This document shows, one piece after another, positions 53,382-64,000 of a stretch of DNA of 64,000 nt; within the stretch, counting starts at the first letter, position 1, and each line of letters begins with the position of its first letter. The translations under genes and the position numbers were made by a program. The DNA comes from Russula earlei (lineage: Eukaryota > Basidiomycota > Agaricomycetes > Russulales > Russulaceae): the NCBI GenBank assembly GCA_025769875.1, contig JAGFNK010000041.1, forward strand, positions 62,001 through 126,000, written 5' to 3'. Under the pieces are notes generated by a model, which searched no databases, was not told where the DNA came from, and saw nothing but the letters and a program-made list of their open reading frames with translations.

Positions 53382-56300
53382 ATGATGGACAGACCACTCG
53401 GTCCACGACAACCGGACAAGAGACTCACCGCCTACGAGTCCATCTTTGGCCGTCCTGGTGTATCCCACCATATCTCCTCTGGTGGCCAGTCTTCCCCCCA
53501 GGGCTATCCGATACCTCCTGGTTACCCCCAGAACCAGTACCCTTATCCACCCAACCACCAACTCTACTCTCCCACTTCCGTCGATCCTCATAATAGCCCT
53601 CACTCCTCTTATCCCTATCTCCCTCAACCATCCAACCCTCGTCAATCCTTCTATGGCCCTTCCCCTCCTCAGAACCAGTCCTGGTCCTATCCAAACTATC
53701 CTTACTCTCAATCTCCATATCCACACCAATCCCCCTTACTCCCGTTGCCAATAGTCCACTCAACCAACCCGTTTATCCCCTCCTTCCTGATGATCCTCCT
53801 GACCCCAGCTTGGACTCCCTCAATCGCCAAGCCATCGCCTCTACTCATGCTTATCAGGCCCAAGCTTATCACAGCAGCGCCGTCCAACAGGCTCAATGGG
53901 GTCCTCGCCCTCCTCCCTCCCCCCATCCGCCACAGCAGCAGCAACCTGCTTACGAGTACGAGCAAGGACCTCAATACCAAAATGGCTCCCCTAGCCGCAG
54001 CCATTCCACCACACCCCACCTTGGTCTCAACATCGACGTCGACGATGGTGGGCTCGGCATTGGCTTCGCCGACGAAAGCAGCCCGAGTGACACTGACGAC
54101 TCGGAACTACCATGGACACATCCTCAGTCATGTACGTTTCCTTGTTTCTTTCAACCGCACCGTTTATATCTATTACGCAGCCGGCATACTCTCTCAAGGA
54201 TCCTATTATCAAATCCCTCAGCCATCGCCCGCTCGCCATCGTTCCTCCCAACGACTATCTCCTCCAGATTCCCTCTCAATCCGCTCCACCGATTCTGGTT
54301 ACTCTGGCACATCGGCCCCTTCATCTATTCCCCAATCCGTTCACTTCAACGCCGCCCACATGAATCAAGTCGGCCGCGCCGCTTCCGCTTCCCCTTACAT
54401 TGATACTTCTTCCCCAGGAAACAATGTGAGGCGCTCTACCGATTCCACTCGCACGATGCCTGGTTCTTTCCGCCGCGATCGCTCGTTGCAAGACCGCTCG
54501 CGGTCCTTGTCCGCTACCGCGTCCGCCCACGTGCGTTCCTCTCTCGTTGATCAGACTGTTACCCCCCCAGTCTCTGCTTCCCGTGTTCGTCACGGGACCG
54601 CTCAAAGCCAAGGAAATGGCCAGGCTCCCTATCCCCGTCGCTCGCCTATCGTGTATCCCGCCCTTCTTTCTCGTGTAGCCGAGGCGTTGCGCGCTCGCAT
54701 CGTTCTCACTGACATCGTCAAGGACGGACTTACTTATAAAAATGCATTTGATGGGCGACAGGCAGTTGACAAGATTGCCTACATCATCAAGACCACCGAT
54801 CGCAATCTTGCGCTCCTCCTCGGCCGCGCACTCGACGCGCAAAAGTACTTCCACGCCGTCACTTATGACCATCGGTTACGTGATTCAGTCTCAGATGTGT
54901 ACCAGTTCCGCACGCGTGTTGGAAGCCCTTTCCACTCTGGTGAGCTCTCATCAACACCAACTGTAACGTCTCCCCACTCCCAGGGAACGGGTACCCCCAC
55001 CCCCGATGCGCGCCCTGAGTTGGGAGCGACGAGTGACACTGGCTCGCCTTCGAACGAGGCGTCAACAGAGTCAGATCCAGGGAAACAATTTGATACGAGC
55101 ACGATCCTCCCTACTGACTCGTCAAATGACGCCGCTGACGACGTTCTACTACCGACCGGGGTGTTCACTCTCTTGACCGATTGCTATTCGCCGACATGTT
55201 CTCGTGATCGATTGTGCTACTCCATCACTTGTCCCCGGCGACTTGAACAGCAGAGTCGTTTGAACATGAAGCCGCTACCCGCGCTCGGCATCAAGCGCCA
55301 GTTGAGCCGTGAGAGCGTCGGTGATCTGGACAATGTTGAACCGGGTTCTCTCTGGATACACACCGTTTCCAAAGAAATTGTGGATAGTGTGTCAGATCAG
55401 GAGAAGATGCGGCAGGAAGCGATCAACGAAGTCATCTACACCGAACGCGATTTCGTACGCGACATGGAATATCTGCGCGATGTGCGTTCTTCGTGATCCC
55501 CTTTGCTGTGTGTGCTGATGAATTGGCGCAGGTCTGGATCGCACCGCTCAGTACGCAGGATATCATACCCGAACCGCGCCGCGCCGACTTCATCGAGCAA
55601 GTATTTTGGAACATCCATGATGTCATCTCGGTGAACACCCGGCTGCGCGACGCGCTCAACAAGCGTCAGAAATCGTACGCCGTTATTGAAGGCATCACTG
55701 ATATCTTCCTTGATATTGTGCCTCATTTTGCTCCCTTTGTGTCCTATGGCTCGCATCAACTGTATGGTAAGTACGAGTTTGAGAAGGAGAAAAGCTCGAA
55801 CCCGGCCTTTGCCCAGTTCGTTGAGGTATGTCTGATGGCCCCTTGTCCGCCTCTGTCTGGTACCAGTTGAAGGACGGGTGGGTCGAATTAGGAAACGGAG
55901 CGCCGGCCTGACTCGCGCAAGCTCGAACTCAATGCTTATCTCACCAAGCCGACGACCCGTCTTGCGCGTTATCCACTACTCCTTGAAGCTGTACTGAAGC
56001 ACACTCCCGACGAGTGTTCGGACAAGCTCGATATACCCAAAGTTGTGACCCTCATTCGCGAGTTCCTTGCCGAGGTCAACCGTGAAACTGGCCGTGCGGA
56101 GAACAGATTTAATCTTTTACAGCTGGAGCAACAGCTCCTGTTCCGCCCTGGCGAGCAAGTGGTGCGTGCATTACCTCGAACGTATCGTCAGCTGGCATCG
56201 TGATCCATTCTTGTGTCATTAGGATCTGCGATTGAGGGAAGAGGGTCGCGAGATGATTTATAAAGGGCCACTGAAGCGCCGTGGCGGCTCTCAAGGCGAC

Positions 56301-58150
56301 AGTGGCGAATTGTTGATATTCTTGCTCGATCATGCACTACTTATGGTCAAGCAGAAGAACAAGGCAGACCAGTACAAGGTCTATCGTCCGGTACGCCATG
56401 CCCTACTTCCCAGCTCACTATCCGCCTAATAGACTATCCTAGCCCATCCCGCTCGAGCTTCTCCTCATCATCGCTACTGACGAAACTGGCATGCGGCCCA
56501 TCATCACGGCCCGTTCAGACCGTGGTCATCAATCTCGACCGTATCCGCCTGTGATCCCTGTCAAGTTAGAGGGCGGCAGCAAGACCGGTTTTGCGATTAC
56601 GTTCGTGCTCTTAGGACGCAGGTTCTATCAAATGACGCTCTGGGCGGCAACACACGCAAATCACCGCAAGTGGATTGAACACATCGCCAACCAGCAAGAT
56701 CTTATGCGCGATCGGAGTCAGTTCTTCGAGATGGATACACTTTCCGAGGGTTTTTTTCCAGGCCGTGAATCGCGCAAACTGCGCCGCTCCGTTCAGTGAG
56801 TCACCCATGTGTCGAGTAATTGCCGCGCTCATGCGGGAGGGGCGTGTCCATTGTAGGTGGGGGCCACAAAGTCGCATACGGCACGTTCGACGGCGTCTAC
56901 TTCCAGGATTTGCGAGAACCGAATCGGGAACCGATCAAAGTGCTTGCACTGACCGACGTAGCCCAATTGGATGTTCTGGATGAATATGGCCTGTTGATCG
57001 TATTGTCAGGCAAGTCGTGTGATGCCGTCGCTTGTGAATCCGGCGCTTGAATTTAATTATTTTCTTTGCCCCATAGAGGGACAAGTAATCACGTTCCCCC
57101 TCGATGCACTCGAAGCGATGGACCCACTTGCCGGACTGAAGCGTGCCAAGCGGATCGCGACTCACACTTCATTCTTCAAGTCGGGAGTATGTGTCGGGCG
57201 GACGTTCGTCTGCGTTGTCAAGACGAGCCCACTTTCGAGTACGATAAAGATCTTCGAGCCGATCGACCAAAATGTGCGCGGACGGAACAAGCCGACGTTC
57301 CGTAAATTATTACAGGGAGGGAACGATACGCTTCGGATATACAAGGAATTCTACATTCCCGTGCAGTCGAGCTCGATCCACTTTCTACGCACAAAGTTGT
57401 GTGTCGCGTGCGTGAACGGGTTCGAGATCATCGACCCGGACACGCTGGACACGCAGGGGTTGCTGGATCCCGGCGACGAATCGCTTGATTTTGTCCGGCG
57501 GAGAGGGGATAACACCAGGCCAAAGCCCGTTGCAATCTACCGCATCGAGAACGAGTTTTTGTTGTGCTACGATGGTGCGTCGTTTGAAGCCTGCCACCGG
57601 GACGAGCGGCCGTGGCGCTGACGATGTGTGCAGAGTTTGCATTCTATATAAATCGCGGCGGACGTAGGTCACGGAAGAACTTTTTGGTCTATTGGGAGGG
57701 ATCTCCAACGAGCTTTGGTGAGCGACACGAAATTGCGAGAAAGAGATGGTCGCCTTATGCACGATAGCGTTCCAATATCCTTACGTCCTGGCGTTCGAAC
57801 CGACGTTTGTGGAGATCCGGAACGTCGAGACGGCCTCGATGTCGCAAGTCATCCAGGGCAACAACCTCCGGTGCCTATACACGGACGCGCCGATCTCTCA
57901 GTCACATCAGCGCCAGTCTCAGAGCTCATTCTCGTCGTTCACTAGGAACGGGTTTGCGTACGGCACTTCGCCGTATCCAGCGTACAACGAACACACGACT
58001 TTGCCAGGTGCGTACGGACAGTCGCCGGTTCCGATGTATCCGGTAATGCCGCCGGCATACGGACGTGCGGCTGGACGGGAGGAGATCATCCTCGTGTCGG
58101 ATGATCGTGTGCTGACCTTGCGCATGGCCACGTTGCCTGGGTCATCATGA
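53382..58150 (+). CDS. ROM2: Rho1 guanine-nucleotide exchange factor (ROM2 type, DEP-DH-PH-CNH)
   Basis: It activates Rho1 at the plasma membrane in cell-wall integrity signalling. Eleven exons can be placed: 53382-53683, 53755-54131, 54181-55481, 55532-55825, 55892-56161, 56223-56390, 56443-56795, 56857-57009, 57077-57574, 57634-57717, 57768-58150 (about 1,393 residues). The N-terminal 400 residues are Pro/Tyr/Ser/Gln-rich. A DEP domain follows (near IVLTDIVKDGLTYKNAFDG). The DH domain spans the region from INEVIYTERDFVRDMEYL to PFVSYGSHQLYGKYEFEKEK and LTKPTTRLARYPLLL. The PH domain is around MIYKGPLKRRGG. The CNH domain runs from KVAYGTFDGVYFQDL to QYPYVLAFEPTFVEIRN. Exon 7 has one extra T in a T7 run (56751-56757) that breaks the frame. 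The intron after 57009 uses a GC donor. Confidence 0.94.
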
Positions 58151-58662
58151 GCGCTGGGCGTTGCTTTGACCTACTGTGGCTTTATTGTTTCTTTTCGGTG
58201 ATTTTTTATGGGTCGTCCTGCCGTATGGATATGAACGTGGCCTCTTTGTCGTACGGTGTGTTGTTTGAGTACGCTGTGAGCACTGCATTTTCTTTTTCTT
58301 TTTTTTTTTTGTGGGTATGCATTCTGCACCGCACGCGCCCCTACTAGCCATATTATTCCACGGTCCCGTTACGTTCGGTCGAGTATTCGTTCATCTGCTA
58401 CACACAACCGCATCAGCATCATATATCCTAGCTGCATCTGTATTCCGTTCCGACAGAGTCGTTCTCCACGGCTACCAACGCTAATCGAACTTCCAACTTT
58501 GGAAACCATGCATACCACCCCCGCGATCCTTCGCCCGCCGGCCATCGCCCCCCCCCCACCCAATGGCTTATTCATTCTTTCTCCCTTCTCTCCCCGCCAC
58601 CAGTCCACCACATCACACACTCGATCCAGTGAAATCATCACGCTCCTTTTTCTTTGCCTCTC
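58151..58662. promoter_or_regulatory. Intergenic region between Rho GEF and chitin deacetylase
   Basis: It holds the 3' end of one gene and the promoter of the next. A CT-rich tract (tctttctcccttctctcccc, near 58,580) stands about 80 bases before the chitin deacetylase start, as is common upstream of fungal start sites. A T-run lies at about 58,300. Confidence 0.45.
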
Positions 58663-60713
58663 ATGAAGCTCCAAGCCTTGACCGCTCTTTTATTCTCCAC
58701 CGCTACCCTCCGTGGCACATGCGCACAGTCCCATGTTCGCCACCATAGACAGCACCGCAGCCAACACGACGCCATGGTGGCCCGCGGAGGCCAGCCGCCA
58801 GTGGCATCCCTGGCCAACCGTCAAGCCGGCAATCCCGCCGGATCGTCCTCGAAGCCGCCGGCCCCAACCCCCCAGGGCTCTGGGTCGGGGGGGATAGCGG
58901 CCACGCCACGCCCGACACCTGTCGCGCCCGGAGGGACGGGCACGAACGGGGTGCCCCCGCTCAACGCGATCTCGTCTGGAATGCCAGCGGGCACGCCCCT
59001 GCCAGTCCCGACGAATTATGCACCTGGCGCGATCCCGCCCGTCCCCGGTGCGCCGCCGTTGCCTGCGCCATGTACGCCCCTCCCCCCCCGTCTTGTTTGC
59101 GTCCGTTCGTCTCGAGAGCTCACCGCATCGTTTTTCGAAACGATCGCCCCCAGTCGTGTTCAATCCCGCCATCTGGCCGGCGCAGGACGTGGTGCCCGAT
59201 ACCGGTGGGTCGGGGTCGTCATTGCCTTTGTTCCTTTTTCGCTGAAGCCGAGTCGAACGGGATGACGTGGCGCAGGTTCGTCCGAGGTGCAACAGTGGAT
59301 GCAAGAGCTCACTGGCGTTTACATCCCTCCATTGTCGCCGACCGTGAATGGAACGTGCGCTGGCGATCCCGCTGCCGCGGCCGAGGCCACCGCGCGCGGT
59401 TGGTGGACATGCAGCTGGATCACGCGCGACACAGATATCACGACGTGTCCGACGCCGTTAGACTGGGGTGTCAGCTTCGACGACGGCCCGAGCCCATGGA
59501 GTGAGTGCTTCCCGTCACCGTTTAAGGTTCGCGCGTTGAATGGTTTCGCCTACAGCTCAGTCAGTGTTTCCATTCTTACCTTTATCCCTTTTCCCGTGCT
59601 CGAGGTTTCTGTCGTGGAAATTGAATGCCTTTTGATCGTGCAGGAAACTTTTAAATTACATGGGCTCGCAAGATCTCAAGGCAACCTTCTTCGTGGTGGG
59701 CTCGCGCGTCATTGAACGCCCTAATGTGTTGGTTGAGGAGTATATGACTGGCAATGAGATCAGCGTGCACACTTGGTCCCACCACGTCCGTCCCGTCCAG
59801 GTGCCCATGATGATGCGTCGCTGCTGACAGCATCTCCCGATATTAGCCTCTCACTAGCCTGACGAACGAGCAAATCGTTGCCGAACTCGGTTGGACACGC
59901 AAGGTCATCCAGACCGTGCTTGGTGTCACCCCTACGACGATGCGACCGCCGTACGGAGATATCGGTAGGTTTTGCGAATCCAAGCCAGCGAAGACTGACG
60001 ACGGTACGCTATACCGTACAGATGACCGCGTACGGGCGATCTCTCTTGCCATGGGGATGGTGCCCGTCATATGGACGAGTACTCCTGCGTCTGGACCCTT
60101 TGACACGAATGGTAAGTGAGAAATTGGCACCATGATGGTGTTTGATTCCGTCGATAGACTGGAAAGTGGCCGGTGGACTGCTCAATGGGGCAGCATCGTA
60201 CAACGCGTTTGAGGCCATCCTCGGCAATGCGACTTCCCTCTCAACCGGGTACGTACCGACTGAGGGCAAAAGCCGTAAAGTCGACCTCTTTGACGTCATT
60301 TTCAGCTTCATCGTTTTAGAACATGATCTGTTTGAGGTCACCGTCGACCTTGCCATTGGTTATACCTTGAATGCTGCACTGGCGCATGATCCACCATTCT
60401 CGGTAAGTTTTGTACCATCGTGAAAAGTCCGAGAAGCTCACTGGTATAGCTCAAACCGATCGGAAACTGTTCGAACATTCCTGTGGGAAACATGTACGTG
60501 GAAACCAACACAAACATCACGTTTCCTTACCGGAACAACACGGTCGTGACGACGACTAATACGACGACGAGCTCAAGGGGCTCTGATTCCGGTTCCGGTT
60601 CTGGCTCCGCTTCGCAGCTTCATTCGAATTCTGCGACGGGTAGAAGGAAGTCACTTCCGTGGGTTGTTGCAGGGTTGATTGGAGGATATGTGGTGGTGGA
60701 TTCATTGACATGA
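58663..60713 (+). CDS. Chitin deacetylase, secreted and probably GPI-anchored
   Basis: It converts chitin to chitosan at the cell surface. Nine exons (58663-59071, 59154-59204, 59276-59504, 59644-59785, 59847-59964, 60022-60111, 60158-60248, 60306-60402, 60450-60713) give about 496 residues. MKLQALTALLFSTATLRGTC is a signal peptide. A Pro/Gly/Ser-rich stretch runs to about residue 140. The NodB-type polysaccharide deacetylase domain carries VSFDDGPSPW (catalytic and metal Asp), HTWSHH (metal His pair) and MRPPYGD. The tail has Asn/Thr and Ser/Gly-rich segments and ends LPWVVAGLIGGYVVVDSLT, a hydrophobic end typical of GPI signals. The family is carbohydrate esterase 4. Start 58663 gives the signal peptide directly. 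Confidence 0.94.
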
Positions 60714-60839
60714 TAGATACGTGGACGGCAGTACGCGTACAATAATATAATAAATTCGGTCGGAGATGGCCGAGCGAGCCACAGTCTCTCTCTGTCGATA
60801 TCTCATCTCTACTTGCGCAGTCCTCAACTGCTCCTTCGT

Positions 60840-63800
60840 ATGTCCTCCCTCATCTCCATCGTAAGAAACAGTGCGCCTCTTTTCTCTCCCACCTCCTCGA
60901 ATCCTCACTTTTTCTTGTTCAGAGTTTCTCGACGCCATCCGCTCCGTCAATCCGCCCTCGAGATGGAAGATCCTTGTCGTTGACGAGCACTCACAGCAGC
61001 TTCTCAACTCGGTTCTCAAACAGTTTGACATTTTAGAAGAGAATGTAACTCGTGCGCTCCCCTTTCAGTTGCGATCGTCGTCGTCTTTGCTTAGACCCCA
61101 GCTCAAGTCATCGAATCCATAACGAACAACCGTGAACCGCAACCAAACTTCGACGCGGTGTACATGCTCATGCCCACATCCGCCAACGTCGACCGCATCA
61201 TCCGCGATTTCTCCGGCGGACGGCAGCAGTATGCCGCCGCGCACCTCTTCTTTATCGATGGTCTCCGTTTCCACCCACGTCTCGGTCACCCTCCCGTTCT
61301 GACCGTTGGAATAGGCTTGGCCGAGGAGCTCTTCCAACGACTGGCTTCTTCTCCCGCAGAACCGTTCCTGCGTGGCCTGCAGGATCTCTACGTCAACTTC
61401 TGGGGTGCGTCTGATCGGCCTCGTGCTCCCTCACAACCGCCGTCCTGAGTCACGCTCGTCCCCCCTCGCGCTTACAGCGATCGAGGCGCAGGCGTTCTCA
61501 TTGCGTGCGCCAGAGCACTTTTTCAGCATGTATAGCCCACCACGATCCGATGCTTCCGCGCGCCCCGAGCGCGACAGGCTAGAGGAGGACATTCGCTTCG
61601 TGGCGAAATCCGTGCGTCGAGAACCTCTCCCACCTTGCTTCGCCCCGTCTTTCGCTCACGCGGCGTCGCGTGCAGATCGCAAACGTCTGCGTCACATTGA
61701 ATGAATATCCTTACATCAGATATTACGTCCCCGCGCACCACGGGCCCCTCGGAGCGCTTCGGCCGCACGAGAATACCAATACCCGTTCGGTGGCGCGCCC
61801 ATCCGACAACTCGTTGCGCTGGCGCACGAACTTGGCCCGCGGCGATCAAGCCCGCCGGTACGAGTCAGCGGAGGGTGACGTGCTGTCGCGCGTGCTGGCA
61901 TTCGAGGTGCAGGCGGCGCTGGATGAGTACAAGAACGCGAACCCCGACTTTCCGGTGCGTGCGTGTTGCCCCTTTCCCGCCGACGGAATCCAGCGGCTGA
62001 CGGGACCTCTCGCGTGCGAGAAATAAATAAATAAATAGAAACAGGATCCACAGAGAGAACGCGCGACGCTGATCGTGACCGAACGCGCGATGGACGTCGT
62101 CGCGCCGCTCATTCACGAGTTCACGTACCAGGCGATGGCGAACGACCTCCTTCCTATCGAAGATGGGTCTAAATACACGTGCGTGCATCGAGTCGTCCCT
62201 CTTATAGCTTGACAGCCGTGCAGGTACAAGTTCCAGTCCTCGGTTGGCGCGTACGAAGATAAAACCGCGACTTTGTCGGACGGGGACTCGGTATGGACCG
62301 ACGTGCGGCATATGCACATGCGGGAGGCGATCGACAAGCTCATGGGTGACTTCAACAAGTTTATGACGGACAATGCGGGCTTCAAGGGGTGCGCTCTGCT
62401 CTCTTTTACACGCCGAAGTAGGTGTTGGATTCACTTGCACAGGGAGGGCGCTGCTACGCTCAATGATATGAAGGATATGCTGGCCAGCCTACCCCAATAT
62501 CAGGAACAGAGGGAAAAGGTGCGCCAGCAGAACGCGCGTGGAGCGTGCACGGCTCTGATTACTGACTGGATGACCATAGTTTTCTTTGCATTTGAGTATG
62601 GCACAGGAGTGCATGGACATCTTCGAACGCGACAAACTGACGGTTGTGGCAACTGTCGAGCAGGTAAGCCTCCTGGACGGGGAACTTTTCGGTGGCTGGT
62701 TCCTCATAGGACACACGCACCTAGAACTGTTCAACGGGCCTGACAGCGCAAGGCAAAACGCCAAAGACCTTAGTCGAGGAGATGGTGCCTCTCCTGGACA
62801 GTCGAGAAGTCATGTATGTCATAGGCAGAAACATATTTGCAGCTCCCATGATCATGTCTGTGACAGTAACTCCAACAAAGTTCGCATCATCGCGCTGTAC
62901 ATCCAGTACCGGGAAGGCGTGCCAGACGAGGACCGGCGGCGGCTGTACCAGCACGCGCGATTGACGCGGCCCGAGATGGACGCCGTGAACGCTCTCGTGC
63001 ACTTGGGCGTGCGGATCAACAGAGTGCGCACTCCGAGACCTCTCTTCCGTAGGTGCTCAAGAGATCTGGGTGCAGGTACCAGCAGACAAGGACCTCAAGC
63101 GACGTCTTAGACACAAGGAGTCAAGCGAAGACGAGTATGAGCTTTCTCGATACAAACCTCTTCTCCGCACAGTCATCGAGGTACCTCTCCATCCCTCTCT
63201 CTCTTTGCGGGCCGCGCTTCACGCCCTCACTCACAGGATCAAGTCTCCGGCAAGCTCGATGCCACCGGCTTTCCCTATGTCAAGGACCATCCCCAAGCTA
63301 CCCCCGCCGCATCAAGCGCGCGGCCGACGCCAACACACACGACGTCGCTGCGGAGCGCAAAGCCGAACTGGCACCGCACGGCGCGCACGGGCGGAGCGCC
63401 GGCCGAAACGCGCCAACGGCTGCTCGTGTTCGTCGCGGGTGGGACGACCTACTCGGAGATGCGCGAGGCGTACAAGCTGTCGGGCCAGCTCGGGAAGGAC
63501 GTCTTTATCGGTGCGACTGACCTGGCCTGTGGCTTTGTGCTGACGGATCGACGCGATAGGCTGATGTTTTTTTTTTTTTTTTTTTTTGATGGCGGATGGC
63601 GCATAGGATCGACGCACACGCTGACGCCGCGCCAGTTCATCGACGACCTCAAAGTGCTCGACATCAGCGGCGCAGGCTCGCGCGCCATCCCCAACGGACT
63701 CAGAGAGCTGCGTGGCGCGCGACCGTATCAGGCATTCTACGACGAGCGGTACTTTACGCGCGACGTGCCACCACCACAGCGGCAGCAGCAGCAGCAGCAG

Positions 63801-64000
63801 CAACAGCCACAACAGAAACATCGGGCGCCACTACTGGGCAAGAGCTCGAGCGCGCGCAACGCGGCGCGGCCATCGCCGGGTCCTTCGTTCACGGGCAGTA
63901 CGGTGTCGTTCGACTCGTCCCACACGCCGTCGCCGACAAACGGGAAGGAGAAGACGGGGAAGGAAAAGGAAACGGAGAAGGAAAAGAGGAGGTGGAGGAT
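60840..64000 (+). CDS. SEC1: SEC1/Munc18 family exocytosis protein (3' end beyond the window)
   Basis: SEC1 binds SNARE complexes at the plasma membrane and promotes fusion of secretory vesicles. The first exons are 60840-60860, 60925-61051 and 61108-61260, followed by many short ones. Conserved segments in order: RWKILVVDEHSQQLLNSV; LIESITNNREPQPNFDAVY; FIDGLAEELFQRL; VCVTLNEYPYIRYY; TLIVTERAMDVVAPLIHEFT followed by YQAMANDLL; ALYIQYREGVP; YELSRYKPLLR; FVAGGTTYSEMREAY with FIGSTHTLTPRQFIDDL. After about 63,770 the protein becomes Gln- and then Lys/Glu-rich, a lineage-specific tail. The last codons are cut by the window end. Two introns contain homopolymers (T22 near 63,570). Confidence 0.93.

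Noticed and set aside
1..64000. CRISPR arrays, bacterial operons or phage genes
   Set aside because: No regularly spaced repeats of that kind and no prokaryotic gene organisation; the genes are clearly fungal.

Overview
The window looks like nuclear DNA of a filamentous basidiomycete, most probably an Agaricomycete. Protein-coding genes are cut by many short introns (mostly 46-90 bases, GT-AG, with one GC-AG case). There is an intron-containing tRNA gene. The mobile elements (Helitron, hAT, MULE/FAR1, Ty1/copia) are of types usual in mushroom genomes. No prokaryotic features such as operons, Shine-Dalgarno sites or CRISPR arrays are seen.

The window has two compartments. Bases 1 to about 22,200 are a transposon graveyard in which CG dinucleotides are rare (none between 12,301 and 12,900). 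From the left it holds: a broken MULE/FAR1 transposase; a complete-ended hAT element with 8-base target duplications (3451-5602); a second hAT remnant; LTR-like direct repeats; a tandem pair of tRNA-like SINE copies; more MULE fragments; a 144-base inverted repeat with a GC-rich hairpin; and a nearly complete Helitron Rep/helicase gene on the minus strand (12,268-17,464) with at least two frame breaks. Between about 18,850 and 21,650 lies an unusual array. On the minus strand it contains several related pyrimidine-rich segments, each starting GTGC and ending in AG, like a family of copied introns.

From about 23,700 the window is gene-rich with ordinary CG content: ARP8 (INO80 complex); a long disordered protein with a PP1-docking-like motif; tRNA-Pro(AGG); two paralogous genes resembling DUF7330; an M20-family amidohydrolase; a DnaJ/DnaJ-X co-chaperone; and a small basic protein that also carries a KSVRF motif. 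A direct segmental duplication (about 40.65-46.91 and 47.7-51.34 kb) follows. Its right copy holds an intact small membrane-anchored protein gene and the 3' part of an intact carnitine O-acetyltransferase gene. Its left copy holds broken versions of both, and the acetyltransferase pseudogene is split by an internally deleted Ty1/copia element (43,535-46,478) flanked by a 5-base target duplication.

The right end is a run of plus-strand genes for polar growth, cell wall and secretion: a ROM2-type Rho1 GEF (DEP-DH-PH-CNH), a GPI-anchored chitin deacetylase and SEC1/Munc18 (cut by the window end). The Rho GEF is divergent from the acetyltransferase across a short shared promoter. Exon boundaries were placed by eye from splice signals, reading frame and family conservation, so single junctions may be off by a few bases.
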